Origin: Pseudomonas putida
GTDB taxonomy: Bacteria; Pseudomonadota; Gammaproteobacteria; Pseudomonadales; Pseudomonadaceae
Assembly (NCBI GenBank): GCA_041879295.1
Contig: CP047152.1
Span: 1,555,501 to 1,619,500 of the forward strand
Reading direction: 5' to 3'
Length of the DNA: 64,000 nucleotides
A model generated the notes under the pieces. The model saw nothing but the letters and a program-made list of their open reading frames with translations. It was not told the origin of the DNA and did no database searches. Both the position numbers and the translations under genes were made by a program. Below, in pieces: positions 19,839-30,684 of this stretch. How positions within the stretch are numbered: position 1 is the stretch's first letter; every line of letters starts with the position of its first letter.

Positions 19839-20867
19839 ATGATCGTTCGTCCTGTACGCAGCAGCGATTTGCCTGCGTTGATCGAATTGGCACGCAGCAC
19901 CGGCACCACCGGGCTGACCACGCTGCCGGCCAACGAAGAGCGCCTCGGGCACCGTGTTGGTTGGGCGGAAAAAAGCTTCCGTGGCGAAGCCGAGCGTGGT
20001 GACACCGATTACCTGTTCGTGCTGGAAAACGACGAAGGTCTGGTGGTGGGCATCAGTGCCATCGCCGGCGCCGTCGGCCTGCGTGAGCCTTGGTACAACT
20101 ATCGGGTCGGCCTGACGGTCAGCGCCTCGCAGGAGCTGAAGATCTACCGCGAAATCCCGACGCTGTTCCTGGCCAACGACCTGACCGGAAACTCCGAGCT
20201 GTGCTCGCTGTTCCTGCGCAGCGACCACCGCTCGGGTCTCAATGGCCGTCTGCTGTCGCGCGCGCGCATGCTGTTCATTGCCGAGTTCCCGGAGCTGTTT
20301 GGCAAGAAGATCATTGCCGAAATGCGCGGCATGTCTGACGAGCAGGGCCGTTCGCCGTTCTGGGAAAGCCTGGGCCGGCATTTCTTCAAGATGGAGTTCA
20401 GCCAGGCCGACTACCTCACCGGCGTGGGCAACAAGTCGTTCATCGCTGAGCTGATGCCCAAGTTCCCGCTGTACACCTGCTTCCTGTCCGAGGCTGCGCG
20501 CAACGTGATCGGCCGTGTGCACAAAGACACCGAGCCGGCGCTGGCCATGCTTAAGCAGGAGGGCTTCAACTATCAGGGCTACGTCGACATCTTTGACGCC
20601 GGCCCGGCCATCGAGTGTGACACTGCCAAGATCCGCGCGGTGCGCGAGAGCCAGACCCTGGTGCTGGCGGTAGGTACGCCAGGCGACGACGCGACCCCTT
20701 TCATCATCCACAACCGCAAGCGCGACGACTGCCGTATCACTGCTGCACCTGCACGGTTGGCCGCCGGTACCCTGGTGGTCGACCCGTTGACCGCCAAGCG
20801 CCTGCGCATGGGCGTCGGCGACAATGTGCGCGCGGTGCCGCTGTCGGCCAGCCGGGAGGCCCAGTAA
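19839..20867 (+). CDS. aruG: Arginine N-succinyltransferase, beta subunit AruG
   Basis: This 342-residue AstA paralog (MIVRPVRSSDLPALIELARS) has the same blocks as AruF (YREIPTLFLANDLTGNSELC; LAMLKQEGFNYQGYVDIFDAGP). It forms the heteromeric enzyme with AruF. AAGGAGA precedes its ATG. Its stop codon is immediately followed by the ATG of astD, so the two are translationally coupled. Confidence 0.94.
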   Translation: MIVRPVRSSDLPALIELARSTGTTGLTTLPANEERLGHRVGWAEKSFRGEAERGDTDYLFVLENDEGLVVGISAIAGAVGLREPWYNYRVGLTVSASQELKIYREIPTLFLANDLTGNSELCSLFLRSDHRSGLNGRLLSRARMLFIAEFPELFGKKIIAEMRGMSDEQGRSPFWESLGRHFFKMEFSQADYLTGVGNKSFIAELMPKFPLYTCFLSEAARNVIGRVHKDTEPALAMLKQEGFNYQGYVDIFDAGPAIECDTAKIRAVRESQTLVLAVGTPGDDATPFIIHNRKRDDCRITAAPARLAAGTLVVDPLTAKRLRMGVGDNVRAVPLSASREAQ

Positions 20868-22331
<1,464 letters not shown>

Positions 22332-22353
22332 CAACAGTCACGGAGCCTAGCCG

Positions 22354-23703
22354 ATGAAATCCTATGAAGTGAATTTTGATGGCCTGGTGGGGCCTACCCA
22401 CAACTATGGCGGCCTGTCTTACGGTAACGTGGCTTCGCAGAGCAACAGCCAGCAGGGGTCCAACCCGCGTGAGGCGGCGCGCCAGGGCCTGGCGAAGATG
22501 AAAGCGCTGGCCGACATGGGCTTCAAGCAGGGTGTTCTGGCGCCACAGGAACGCCCGGACGTGGCCGCGCTGCGCCGCCTGGGGTTCAGTGGCAGCGATG
22601 CCGAAGTCATCCAGCGCGCCGCCCGCGAGGCCATGCCGTTGCTAGTGGCCAGTTGCTCGGCCTCAAGCATGTGGGTGGCCAACGCCGCGACAGTCAGCCC
22701 GAGTGCCGACACGGCTGACGGTCGTGTGCACTTCACCGCCGCCAACCTCAACTGCAAATATCACCGCAGCATCGAGCACCCGACCACCAGCCGCGTGCTG
22801 GGCGCCATGTTCAACAACGAGAAGCACTTTGCCCATCACGCCGCGCTGCCTGCCGTGGCACAGTTCGGTGACGAGGGCGCGGCCAACCACACGCGCTTCT
22901 GCCGCGCCTATGGTGAGGCCGGTGTGGAGTTCTTTGTCTATGGTCGCAGCGCCTTCGACAGCCGTTACCCGGCGCCACAGAAGTATCCGGCCCGACAAAC
23001 CCTGGAGGCCTCGCAGGCTGTGGCCCGGCTGCACGGCCTGAGCGATGACGGTGTGGTCTACGCTCAACAGAACCCGGCGGTGATCGACCAGGGTGTGTTC
23101 CACAATGATGTGATTTCGGTGGGTAACGGCGAAGTGCTGTTCTACCACGAGGACGCGTTTCTCGATACCGACGCGGTGCTTGGGCAGCTGCGAGCTAAAC
23201 TGGCCAGCAAGGGTGGCAACTTCCAGGCCATCTGCGTGCCCAGAGCCGCGGTGGCGGTTGAGGACGCGGTGCGTTCCTACCTGTTCAACAGCCAGCTGCT
23301 GAGCCGCGACGATGGTTCCATGCTGTTGGTCGTGCCGGAAGAGTGCCGCAACAACGAGCGGGTCTGGGCTTATCTTGGCCAGTTGACCAGTCAGGGAGGC
23401 CCGGTGAAGGAGGTCAAGGTGTTCGACCTCAAGCAGAGCATGCAAAACGGCGGCGGCCCAGCCTGTCTGCGTTTGCGCGTAGCCTTGAAGGAATCGGAAC
23501 TGGCGGCGGTCAACCAAGGCGTTATCATGACGGCCTCGCTGTATGACACGCTGCTGCAGTGGGTCGACAGGCACTACCGCGATCGCCTTGGCGAAGCAGA
23601 CCTGGCTGACCCGCAACTGCTGGTGGAATGCCGTACGGCACTGGACGAATTGACCCAGATCCTGAAGTTGGGCTCGGTGTATCCGTTCCAACGCCAACCT
23701 TGA
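22354..23703 (+). CDS. astB: N-succinylarginine dihydrolase AstB
   Basis: This 449-residue protein ([25 protein letters not shown]) belongs to the guanidino-group modifying superfamily. The catalytic cysteine is in [13 protein letters not shown] near residue 370, and histidine-bearing segments such as [18 protein letters not shown] match the active site. It hydrolyses N2-succinylarginine to succinylornithine, CO2 and two ammonia, AST step 2. It lies 22 bases after astD. Confidence 0.96.
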   Translation: MKSYEVNFDGLVGPTHNYGGLSYGNVASQSNSQQGSNPREAARQGLAKMKALADMGFKQGVLAPQERPDVAALRRLGFSGSDAEVIQRAAREAMPLLVASCSASSMWVANAATVSPSADTADGRVHFTAANLNCKYHRSIEHPTTSRVLGAMFNNEKHFAHHAALPAVAQFGDEGAANHTRFCRAYGEAGVEFFVYGRSAFDSRYPAPQKYPARQTLEASQAVARLHGLSDDGVVYAQQNPAVIDQGVFHNDVISVGNGEVLFYHEDAFLDTDAVLGQLRAKLASKGGNFQAICVPRAAVAVEDAVRSYLFNSQLLSRDDGSMLLVVPEECRNNERVWAYLGQLTSQGGPVKEVKVFDLKQSMQNGGGPACLRLRVALKESELAAVNQGVIMTASLYDTLLQWVDRHYRDRLGEADLADPQLLVECRTALDELTQILKLGSVYPFQRQP

Positions 23704-23717
23704 AGAGAGACTCTGTA

Positions 23718-24008
23718 ATGACCGACGCCTTGCGCCTGATCCTCGAAGATGAAGACGGCACCCAGCTGGAAACTTCCTGCACCCGCTTTGCTGTGGTCTG
23801 GCAAGGCAAGGAAGTGTGGATTCAGCAGGATGGCCGTGGCCAGCTGCTGATCGGTGTGGATGTCGAGGAAGACGACACCGAGTATGCCAACTTGCTGCTG
23901 CGCCCGATGGCCACCAACCTGGTCAGCCTGCAGCTGGAAATGGAACCGGCAGAGCTTGGCGAAGACGACGATCACGTTCATGGCCCTGACTGCGGTCACC
24001 ACCACTAA
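23718..24008 (+). CDS. Conserved hypothetical protein in the AST operon, His/Asp-rich tail
   Basis: This 96-residue protein ([21 protein letters not shown]) lies between astB and astE with gaps of about 14 and 10 bases, so it is clearly co-transcribed. The body is a compact alpha/beta-like segment ([41 protein letters not shown]). The end [14 protein letters not shown] looks metal-binding. It is sometimes annotated as topoisomerase II, for which I see no basis. It is not an AST enzyme; a metal chaperone or accessory role for the zinc enzyme AstE is speculation. Confidence 0.85.
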   Translation: MTDALRLILEDEDGTQLETSCTRFAVVWQGKEVWIQQDGRGQLLIGVDVEEDDTEYANLLLRPMATNLVSLQLEMEPAELGEDDDHVHGPDCGHHH

Positions 24009-24018
24009 GGAAGTCCCT

Positions 24019-25026
24019 ATGCTCGCCCTTGGCAAATTGCTTGAGCTGACCCTCACCGATCACGAACCGGCCGAGAAGACCCAAGTGACACCCAAGGGCG
24101 CGCGTTTGCGGTGGCTGGGGGAGGGCGCGCTCGAAGTGCGTCCGGCCGAAAGCGAAGATTGCGGGCTGGACTTACTGTTGTCCGCCGGCATTCATGGCAA
24201 CGAAACAGCGCCGATCGAATTGCTCGAGCGGCTGCTGCATGGCGTGGCCAACGGCAAGATCAAACCCAGGGCACGGGTGCTGTTCCTGTTCGGCAACCCG
24301 GCGGCGATCCGCAAGGGCGAGCGCTTTATCGAGCAGGACATCAACCGTTTGTTCAATGGCCGCCATGAGCTTTCCAGCGGTTTCGAAGCATTGCGTGCTG
24401 CCGAGCTGGAGCAGTTCGCCCGGGTGTTCTTCAGCAAGCCGGAGCGCAGCCGCCTGCATTACGACCTGCATACTGCCATCCGCGGTTCGAAGATCGAGCA
24501 ATTCGCCTTGTACCCTTATAAAGAAGGGCGCAAGCACTCCCGTCGCGAACTGGTGCGCCTGGCGGCGGCAGGTATGGAAGCGGTATTACTGCAAAGCAAG
24601 TCGTCCATCACCTTCAGTGCTTTCACCTATGAACAGCTCGAAGCTGAAGCCTTTACCCTGGAGTTGGGCAAGGCCCGTCCGTTCGGCCAGAACGAGCAGG
24701 TCAATCTCGACAAGCTCGAAGAGCGGCTGATTCGCATTATCGAAGCTACCGAGCCAGAGGAAGAAAGTTCGCTGGATGGCCTGCAATTGTTCAGGGTTTC
24801 CCGCGAAATCATCAAGCACAGTGACAGCTTCCACCTGCACTTGCCGGCGGACATCGAAAACTTCTCCGAGCTGAGCAAGGGTTACCTGCTGGCTGAAGAC
24901 CTGGCCGAGATGCGCTGGGTGGTCGAGGAGGAGGGCGCACGCATCATCTTCCCTAACCCCAAAGTCAAGAATGGCTTGCGCGCCGGCATTCTGATCGTGC
25001 CGGATTCGGGGCAGCGGCTGGGCTGA
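24019..25026 (+). CDS. astE: Succinylglutamate desuccinylase AstE
   Basis: This 335-residue protein starts [17 protein letters not shown] behind AAGGAA. It is a zinc-dependent AstE/AspA family hydrolase: [16 protein letters not shown] provides the His/Glu zinc ligands, [20 protein letters not shown] is the substrate loop, and DLHTAIRGS supplies the third ligand. It releases glutamate and succinate, the last AST step. Last gene of the operon; a 20-base perfect palindrome follows. Confidence 0.95.
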   Translation: MLALGKLLELTLTDHEPAEKTQVTPKGARLRWLGEGALEVRPAESEDCGLDLLLSAGIHGNETAPIELLERLLHGVANGKIKPRARVLFLFGNPAAIRKGERFIEQDINRLFNGRHELSSGFEALRAAELEQFARVFFSKPERSRLHYDLHTAIRGSKIEQFALYPYKEGRKHSRRELVRLAAAGMEAVLLQSKSSITFSAFTYEQLEAEAFTLELGKARPFGQNEQVNLDKLEERLIRIIEATEPEEESSLDGLQLFRVSREIIKHSDSFHLHLPADIENFSELSKGYLLAEDLAEMRWVVEEEGARIIFPNPKVKNGLRAGILIVPDSGQRLG

Positions 25027-25326
25027 GAGCGCTGTCGCCTGCAGGCGACAGGGTTTCGGATCCTATCCATGATGAAAACCTTTTAATTCACCGCCTGTTC
25101 CATTTTCCCTTCCCTTGAGCGGTAATTGGCTTGCCAGTGGCGAAACACAGGATTTAGCATCCGGTCATGTCGTTTTCGTTTGCATAGCCCGAAAAACCGT
25201 CCAAACGATGGCTTCTATCGTATAAACACACTGCATCGAGACTGCAGGACCGATATAATGCGGCCCTTTGCCGTCGTTTCGTCGACGCGTTTGCCCAACA
25301 GGGCCGCCGTTTCCGTGGAAGAACCT
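25027..25326. other. astE/alaS intergenic region
   Basis: These 300 bases contain a perfect palindrome CTGTCGCCTGCAGGCGACAG (25032-25051), a likely end of the aru transcript although the T tract is poor. Near alaS, TATAAT at 25254-25259 is a good -10; its -35 is weak. In-frame ATGs upstream of 25327 add residues unlike AlaS and are not used. Confidence 0.5.
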
Positions 25327-27951
25327 ATGAAAAGCGCAGAAATCCGTGAAGCCTTCCTTCGCTTCTTCGAAGAGCAGGGACATACCCGAGTCGCCTCCAG
25401 TTCGCTGATCCCGAACAACGATCCGACCCTGCTGTTCACCAACGCAGGCATGAACCAGTTCAAGGACTGCTTCCTCGGTGCGGAGAAGCGCGCCTACACG
25501 CGTGCTGTCAGCAGCCAGAAGTGCGTGCGTGCCGGTGGCAAGCACAACGACCTGGAAAACGTCGGTTACACCGCGCGTCACCACACCTTCTTCGAAATGC
25601 TGGGCAACTTCAGCTTCGGCGATTATTTCAAGCGCGACGCCATTACCTTCGCCTGGACCTTCCTGACGTCCGAGCAGTGGCTGAACCTGCCCAAGGAAAA
25701 GCTCTGGGTCACCGTCTACGCCACTGACGACGAAGCCTACGACATCTGGACCAAGGAAGTCGGCGTGCCGGCCGAGCGCATGGTGCGCATCGGCGACAAC
25801 AAGGGCGCCCCGTACGCCTCCGACAACTTCTGGACCATGGGCGATACCGGCCCGTGCGGCCCGTGCACCGAGATTTTCTACGATCACGGCGCGGATATCT
25901 GGGGCGGCCCACCCGGCTCGCCAGAAGAAGACGGTGACCGTTACATCGAGATCTGGAACAACGTTTTCATGCAGTTCAACCGCACCGCCGACGGCGTGTT
26001 GCACCCGCTGCCAGCGCCGTCGGTGGACACCGGCATGGGCCTGGAGCGCATCAGCGCCGTGCTGCAGCACGTGCATTCGAACTACGAGATCGACCTGTTC
26101 CAGAACCTGCTGGCTGCCGCAGCCAAGGCCATCGGTTGCAGCAATGATGGCCAGGCCTCGCTGAAAGTGGTCGCAGACCACATCCGTTCGTGCGGTTTCC
26201 TGATTGCCGACGGCGTGCTGCCGTCCAACGAAGGCCGTGGCTACGTGCTGCGCCGCATCATTCGCCGCGCTTGCCGTCACGGCAACAAGCTGGGCGCCAA
26301 GGGCAGCTTCTTCTACCAGATCGTTGCCGCACTGGCCGCTGAAATGGGCGAAGCCTTCCCGGAGCTGAAGAGCCAGCAAGCGCACATCGAGCGCGTGCTC
26401 AAGGCCGAAGAGGAGCAGTTCGCCAAAACCCTGGAGCAGGGCCTGCGCATCCTCGAGCAAGACCTGGCCCAGCTGAAAGGCGACGTGGTACCGGGCGACG
26501 TGGTGTTCAAGCTGTACGACACCTATGGCTTCCCGATGGACCTGACTGCCGACATCGCTCGTGAGCGTGAGCTGACTATCGACGAAGCCGGCTTCGAGCG
26601 TGAAATGGACGCCCAGCGTGAGCGTGCCCGTTCCGCCAGCGCCTTCGGCATGGATTACAACAGCCTGGTAAAAGTCGACAGCGCCACCGAGTTCCTCGGT
26701 TACGATGCCACTGAAGGCCAAGGCAAGATCATCGCCTTGTACAAGGACGGCCTGTCCGTCGACCAGCTGGGTGAAGGCGAGCAGGGCGTGGTCGTGCTCG
26801 ACCGCACGCCGTTCTACGCCGAATCCGGCGGCCAGATTGGCGATACCGGCTTCCTGCAGGCTGGCGCTGCACGCTTTGACGTGCGCGACACCACCAAGAC
26901 CGGCGGTGCCTTCCTGCACCACGGCGTGGTTGCCAGCGGCGCGCTGGTGATCGGTTCGCCAGTCGAGGCCAAGGTCGATGCAGAGGTGCAACACGCCACC
27001 TCGTTGAACCACTCCGCCACTCACCTGCTGCACGAAGCGCTGCGCCAGGTGCTGGGTGAGCATGTACAGCAGAAGGGCTCGCTGGTCGACAGCCAGCGCC
27101 TGCGTTTCGATTTCAGCCACTTCGAGGCGGTGAAACCAGAGCAGATCAAAGCGCTGGAAGACATCGTCAACCGTGAAGTGCGCAAGAACACTGCCGTTGA
27201 AACCGAACTGACCGACATCGAAACGGCCAAGGCCAAAGGCGCAATGGCGCTGTTCGGTGAGAAGTACGGCGACACCGTGCGTGTGTTGAGCATGGGCGGC
27301 GATTTTTCGGTGGAATTGTGCGGCGGTATTCACGCCAAGCGCACCGGTGACATCAGCCTGTTCAAGATCATCAGCGAAAGCGGCGTGGCCTCTGGCGTGC
27401 GCCGTATCGAAGCCGTAACCGGTGCCGCTGCGCTGGCCTACCTGAACGCTGCCGAGGAGCAGGTCAAGGAAGCCGCGCAACTGGTGAAAGGTAACCGCGA
27501 CAACCTGATCGACAAGCTGTCGGCTGTGCTTGAGCGCAACCGCCAGCTGGAGAAGCAGCTGGAACAGCTGCAGGCCAAGGCCGCCAGCGCCGCCGGGGAC
27601 GATCTCTCCAACGCGGCTGTTGAGGTCAAGGGTGCCAAGGTCCTCGCCGCCCGCCTGGATGGGCAGGACGGCAAGGCCCTGCTGGCGCTGGTCGATCAGT
27701 TGAAGAACAAGCTCGGCCACGCAGTGATCCTGCTGGGCAGCGAGCATGAGGGCAAGGTTGTGCTGGTGGCCGGCGTGACCAAGGACCTCTCCAGCCAACT
27801 CAAGGCTGGCGATCTGATGAAACAAGCCGCTGCGGCGGTGGGTGGCAAGGGCGGTGGCCGTCCGGACATGGCCCAGGGCGGTGGCGTCGACGTCGCAGCT
27901 CTGGACCAGGCCCTGGCGCTGGCCGTGCCATTCGCAGAGCAGGGACTTTGA
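25327..27951 (+). CDS. alaS: Alanyl-tRNA synthetase
   Basis: This 874-residue class II synthetase starts [19 protein letters not shown]. It has the catalytic domain (motif 2 region [21 protein letters not shown]; motif 3 [14 protein letters not shown]), the editing domain with zinc ligands HSATHLLH and [11 protein letters not shown], a coiled-coil stretch near 730-760 ([20 protein letters not shown]) and a glycine-rich C-terminal DHHA1 domain ([15 protein letters not shown]). It charges tRNA-Ala and edits Ser/Gly mischarging. The order alaS-lysC-csrA is conserved in gammaproteobacteria. Confidence 0.98.
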   Translation: MKSAEIREAFLRFFEEQGHTRVASSSLIPNNDPTLLFTNAGMNQFKDCFLGAEKRAYTRAVSSQKCVRAGGKHNDLENVGYTARHHTFFEMLGNFSFGDYFKRDAITFAWTFLTSEQWLNLPKEKLWVTVYATDDEAYDIWTKEVGVPAERMVRIGDNKGAPYASDNFWTMGDTGPCGPCTEIFYDHGADIWGGPPGSPEEDGDRYIEIWNNVFMQFNRTADGVLHPLPAPSVDTGMGLERISAVLQHVHSNYEIDLFQNLLAAAAKAIGCSNDGQASLKVVADHIRSCGFLIADGVLPSNEGRGYVLRRIIRRACRHGNKLGAKGSFFYQIVAALAAEMGEAFPELKSQQAHIERVLKAEEEQFAKTLEQGLRILEQDLAQLKGDVVPGDVVFKLYDTYGFPMDLTADIARERELTIDEAGFEREMDAQRERARSASAFGMDYNSLVKVDSATEFLGYDATEGQGKIIALYKDGLSVDQLGEGEQGVVVLDRTPFYAESGGQIGDTGFLQAGAARFDVRDTTKTGGAFLHHGVVASGALVIGSPVEAKVDAEVQHATSLNHSATHLLHEALRQVLGEHVQQKGSLVDSQRLRFDFSHFEAVKPEQIKALEDIVNREVRKNTAVETELTDIETAKAKGAMALFGEKYGDTVRVLSMGGDFSVELCGGIHAKRTGDISLFKIISESGVASGVRRIEAVTGAAALAYLNAAEEQVKEAAQLVKGNRDNLIDKLSAVLERNRQLEKQLEQLQAKAASAAGDDLSNAAVEVKGAKVLAARLDGQDGKALLALVDQLKNKLGHAVILLGSEHEGKVVLVAGVTKDLSSQLKAGDLMKQAAAAVGGKGGGRPDMAQGGGVDVAALDQALALAVPFAEQGL

Positions 27952-27952
27952 G

Positions 27953-28007
27953 ATGAAGGGGTGGATGGTCTAGTAGCCACACAGGCCACTCCCGTCCACT
28001 CCTTCAT
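27953..28007 (+). other. Hairpin between alaS and lysC
   Basis: ATGAAGGGGTGGATGG (27953-27968) pairs with CCGTCCACTCCTTCAT (27992-28007) over 16 bp using two G-U pairs, which implies an RNA rather than DNA structure. No T tract follows. It might be a processing or attenuation stem controlling lysC. Confidence 0.55.
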
Positions 28008-28053
28008 GTTGGATTGTTATTTGGGGCCCTGTATGGGCTGAGGCACCATTGAA

Positions 28054-29289
28054 ATGGCGTTGATCGTACAGAAATTTGGCGGCACCTCTGTCGGTTCCAT
28101 CGAGCGGATCGAGCAGGTAGCCGAAAAGGTCAAGAAACACCGTGAAGCGGGCGACGACCTGGTGGTTGTGCTGTCGGCCATGAGCGGTGAAACCAATCGT
28201 CTGATCGACCTGGCCAAGCAGATTACCGATCACCCGGTTCCTCGTGAGCTGGACGTGATCGTGTCGACCGGTGAGCAGGTCACCATTGCCCTACTGACCA
28301 TGGCCTTGATCAAGCGTGGTGTGCCAGCGGTGTCCTACACCGGCAACCAGGTGCGTATTCTCACCGACAGCTCGCACAACAAGGCGCGCATTCTGCAAAT
28401 CGACGACCAGAAGATTCGTGCCGACCTCAAGGAAGGCCGCGTGGTCGTGGTTGCAGGCTTCCAGGGCGTCGATGAGCACGGCAGCATCACTACCCTGGGG
28501 CGTGGTGGCTCTGATACCACTGGCGTGGCCCTGGCGGCGGCGCTGAAGGCTGATGAGTGCCAGATCTACACTGATGTCGATGGTGTCTACACCACCGACC
28601 CGCGTGTCGTGCCACAGGCTCGTCGCCTGGAGAAGATCACCTTCGAAGAAATGCTGGAAATGGCCAGCCTCGGCTCCAAGGTGCTGCAGATCCGTTCGGT
28701 GGAGTTCGCCGGCAAGTACAACGTTCCGCTGCGCGTGCTGCACAGCTTCAAGGAGGGTCCGGGTACCCTCATTACCATTGATGAAGAGGAATCCATGGAA
28801 CAGCCGATCATTTCCGGTATCGCCTTCAACCGTGATGAAGCAAAGCTGACCATTCGCGGCGTGCCGGATACCCCGGGCGTGGCCTTCAAGATCCTCGGCC
28901 CGATCAGCGCTGCGAACATCGAAGTCGACATGATCGTGCAGAACGTTGCGCACGATAACACCACCGACTTCACCTTCACCGTGCACCGCAACGAGTACGA
29001 GAAGGCGCATAGCGTGCTGGAAAACACTGCACGCGAAATCGGTGCCCGTGAAGTGATCGGCGACACCAAGATCGCCAAGGTCTCGATCGTTGGCGTCGGC
29101 ATGCGTTCACACGCCGGTGTTGCCAGCCGCATGTTCGAAGCCCTGGCCAAGGAGAGCATCAACATCCAGATGATCTCCACTTCCGAGATCAAGGTTTCGG
29201 TGGTGCTCGAAGAGAAGTATCTGGAGCTGGCCGTACGCGCGCTGCATACCGCGTTCGATCTGGATGCTCCTGCCCGACAGGGCGAGTAA
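28054..29289 (+). CDS. lysC: Aspartate kinase
   Basis: This 411-residue kinase starts MALIVQKFGGTSVGSIERI, the amino acid kinase signature. Catalytic features include GRGGSDTTGVALAAAL and TDVDGVYTTDPR; two ACT domains occupy about 265-405 and bind lysine/threonine for feedback control. It phosphorylates aspartate, the entry to lysine, threonine, methionine and diaminopimelate. An internal in-frame ATG at 28795 with GAGGA five bases upstream could produce a separate beta subunit (ACT domains only), as known for related class I aspartokinases. Confidence 0.96.
   Translation: MALIVQKFGGTSVGSIERIEQVAEKVKKHREAGDDLVVVLSAMSGETNRLIDLAKQITDHPVPRELDVIVSTGEQVTIALLTMALIKRGVPAVSYTGNQVRILTDSSHNKARILQIDDQKIRADLKEGRVVVVAGFQGVDEHGSITTLGRGGSDTTGVALAAALKADECQIYTDVDGVYTTDPRVVPQARRLEKITFEEMLEMASLGSKVLQIRSVEFAGKYNVPLRVLHSFKEGPGTLITIDEEESMEQPIISGIAFNRDEAKLTIRGVPDTPGVAFKILGPISAANIEVDMIVQNVAHDNTTDFTFTVHRNEYEKAHSVLENTAREIGAREVIGDTKIAKVSIVGVGMRSHAGVASRMFEALAKESINIQMISTSEIKVSVVLEEKYLELAVRALHTAFDLDAPARQGE
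28795..29289 (+). other. Possible internal translation start giving the LysC beta subunit
   Basis: Codon 248 of lysC is ATG (MEQPIISGIAFNRDEAK) preceded by AGAGGA at 28785-28790. The frame from here encodes just the two ACT regulatory domains (164 residues). Alpha2beta2 aspartokinases made this way are established in Bacillus, Corynebacterium and Thermus. Use of this start here is inferred from the ribosome site. Confidence 0.5.
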
Positions 29290-29300
29290 GGCGCTGCCTG

Positions 29301-29326
29301 GAAGGGCGCGGCTTGCCGCGCCCTTC
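29301..29326 (+). terminator. Rho-independent terminator after lysC
   Basis: GAAGGGCGCGG-CTTG-CCGCGCCCTTC is a perfect 11-bp stem with a tetraloop 11 bases after the lysC stop, followed by GCGTTTCT. It separates lysC from csrA, which therefore needs its own promoter in 29330-29445. Confidence 0.8.
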
Positions 29327-29456
29327 GCGTTTCTGCTCGCCGCGCAGGCCCTGTCCTGCCCTGTGCGGCGAGTAACCAGGGCCTTGGTCGTCGTCCGCGA
29401 CCTTGTCCCGAAATCCAAGACTGTTACCCCTGAATGTTTTGCGTAAGGAGAAAGCT

Positions 29457-29645
29457 ATGTTGATTCTGACTCGTCGGTGCGCCGAGAGCCTGATCATTGG
29501 AGACGGCGAGATCACCGTGACGGTGCTTGGCGTCAAAGGCAACCAGGTGCGTATTGGCGTGAGCGCCCCGAAAGAAGTGGCAGTTCACCGCGAGGAAATC
29601 TACCTGCGGATCAAGAAGGAGAAGGATGAAGAGCCAAGCCTTTAA
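29457..29645 (+). CDS. csrA: Carbon storage regulator RsmA/CsrA
   Basis: This 62-residue protein ([21 protein letters not shown]) has the entire CsrA fold, including the RNA-contact segment [12 protein letters not shown] with the essential arginine. It binds GGA-containing leaders and represses translation, affecting motility, biofilm and secondary metabolism; it is antagonised by small RNAs of the RsmY/RsmZ type. GTAAGGAG provides a strong ribosome site. It sits between lysC and tRNA-Ser as in other pseudomonads. Confidence 0.98.
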   Translation: MLILTRRCAESLIIGDGEITVTVLGVKGNQVRIGVSAPKEVAVHREEIYLRIKKEKDEEPSL

Positions 29646-29671
29646 TTTTTTTGAAGTTTTTTTCAAAAAAA
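29646..29671 (+). terminator. AT-only hairpin after csrA
   Basis: TTTTTTGAA (29647-29655) pairs with TTCAAAAAA (29662-29670) around a T-rich loop directly after the csrA stop. The weak A/T stem with flanking T runs is a plausible terminator insulating csrA from the tRNA promoter just downstream. Confidence 0.45.
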
Positions 29672-29674
29672 GGG

Positions 29675-29703
29675 TTGCAAAGGTGAAAGAGGTTCTTTAA
29701 TAT
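29675..29703 (+). promoter_or_regulatory. Sigma-70 promoter of tRNA-Ser
   Basis: TTGCAA (29675-29680), 17-base spacer, TAATAT (29698-29703). The tRNA begins 15 bases after the -10. Near-consensus elements and spacing fit a strong stable-RNA promoter. Confidence 0.8.
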
Positions 29704-29718
29704 TCGCCTCGTGTTGCG

Positions 29719-29808
29719 GTGAGGTGGCCGAGTGGCCGAAGGCGCTCCCCTGCTAAGGGAGTATACCTCATAAGGGTATCGGGGGTTCGAATCCCCCCTT
29801 CACCGCCA
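29719..29808 (+). tRNA. tRNA-Ser (anticodon GCT)
   Basis: Ninety bases with acceptor GGTGAGG/CTTCACC, discriminator G and encoded CCA, a GCT anticodon in CCCTGCTAAGGG, the long variable arm typical of serine tRNAs, and GGTTCGAATCC in the T arm. Reads AGC/AGU codons. Confidence 0.97.
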
Positions 29809-29872
29809 TTATTCGCTTAGGGCGCTGTAAACGGCAAGAACGCTAAGTAGTTGATTTTAAACGAAAAAGTTC

Positions 29873-29900
29873 TTGCAAAAATGTTTCAGCGACCTATAAT
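29873..29900 (+). promoter_or_regulatory. Sigma-70 promoter of the tRNA-Arg cluster
   Basis: TTGCAA (29873-29878), 16-base spacer, consensus TATAAT (29895-29900), followed by GCGCGGC, a GC-rich discriminator typical of stringently controlled stable RNA promoters. The first tRNA-Arg starts 15 bases later. Confidence 0.8.
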
Positions 29901-29914
29901 GCGCGGCAAGACAC

Positions 29915-29991
29915 GGACTCATAGCTCAGCTGGATAGAGTACTCGGCTACGAACCGAGCGGTCGGAGGTTCGAATCCTCCTGAGTCCGCCA
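29915..29991 (+). tRNA. tRNA-Arg (anticodon ACG), copy 1
   Basis: Seventy-seven bases with acceptor GGACTCA/TGAGTCC, encoded CCA and an ACG anticodon in GGCTACGAACC. It differs from copies 2 and 3 only by a compensating T-stem pair (GGAGG/CCTCC versus GCAGG/CCTGC). Confidence 0.97.
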
Positions 29992-30062
29992 CTTTTGAAG
30001 TGGCTTTGCTTAAAAGCTGCTTCAAACAACCAGTGGTAATCTGGTCTAAAACTACCAATTGC

Positions 30063-30139
30063 GGACTCATAGCTCAGCTGGATAGAGTACTCGGCTACGA
30101 ACCGAGCGGTCGCAGGTTCGAATCCTGCTGAGTCCGCCA
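30063..30139 (+). tRNA. tRNA-Arg (anticodon ACG), copy 2
   Basis: Identical to copy 3 and to copy 1 except for one T-stem base pair. The 71-base spacer before it resembles the spacer before copy 3, so the unit tRNA plus spacer has been duplicated. Co-transcribed with copies 1 and 3. Confidence 0.97.
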
Positions 30140-30211
30140 CTTTTTGAAGTGGTTCTGCTTGCAAAGCTACTTCAGTAAACCAGTGGTAATCTGGTCTAAA
30201 ACTACCACCAC

Positions 30212-30288
30212 GGACTCATAGCTCAGCTGGATAGAGTACTCGGCTACGAACCGAGCGGTCGCAGGTTCGAATCCTGCTGAGTCCGCCA
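30212..30288 (+). tRNA. tRNA-Arg (anticodon ACG), copy 3
   Basis: Seventy-seven bases, identical to copy 2, with encoded CCA. A strong terminator follows 11 bases later, ending the tRNA transcript. Confidence 0.97.
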
Positions 30289-30298
30289 CACCCCATCA

Positions 30299-30327
30299 AA
30301 AAGCCCGCTCAATAGAGCGGGCTTTTT
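30299..30327 (+). terminator. Terminator of the tRNA-Arg operon
   Basis: AAAAGCCCGCTC-AATA-GAGCGGGCTTTTT: a perfect GC-rich stem followed by a T run. Confidence 0.92.
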
Positions 30328-30512
30328 GTTTGTGCGCCAATGAATTCTTGATCATGTCGATCTACGCTCTTCTGTAATGATTGCGGTGTAGCTTGGAGCC
30401 GCTGTGCGGCCTCAAAAATCAAATGTGCTTTCTCATCCACAACAACCGTCGCACTGATAGCTTCGAGCGTTGTCCCAGCTTTATCACGCAAACGATTGTT
30501 CTGGCCAAAAAT
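30328..30512 (-). pseudogene. Probable remnant of a methyl-accepting chemotaxis protein C-terminus
   Basis: The 396-base gap between the tRNA terminator and mgtE holds a reverse-strand frame reading ..RDKAGTTLEAISATVVVD.. then ..IFEAAQRLQATPQSL.. It follows the heptad pattern of an MCP signalling tail (AG.TLEAI...V......I..AA..Q), but there is no start codon with ribosome site, and the frame is closed by a stop just upstream (30513). It runs into the tRNA terminator region. I read it as a decayed fragment, perhaps left by rearrangement at the tRNA locus. The rest of the gap (to 30684) should hold the mgtE promoter; nothing firm was placed. Confidence 0.35.
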
Positions 30513-30684
30513 TTAAGCGATCTGACAGCTTTAGCAGTGTATGATTGCGCCCGTCAGCCCCGCCGGGGCTTGTGGAAAACCACCATGGACTTACCCAGTA
30601 GTTACTCGCTAACAAGATTCATACAGAAAGATCTGACCGATTGATTCCCTCGGCGTGCTCCGCTGCTGGGAGTGGAGTTCGCCT

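Noticed and set aside
25165..27825. 886-codon reverse frame opposite alaS
   Set aside because: Antisense shadow of a highly conserved gene; its His/Gln/Val-rich composition is typical of GC-rich antisense frames.
28053..28054. Idea that the alaS-lysC gap encodes a lysine riboswitch
   Set aside because: Only about 100 bases are available, far too short for the L-box aptamer; just one hairpin is present.
29919..30164. 81-codon reverse frame containing SAGFEPATARF and IQLSYE
   Set aside because: Well-known spurious translation of tRNA antisense.
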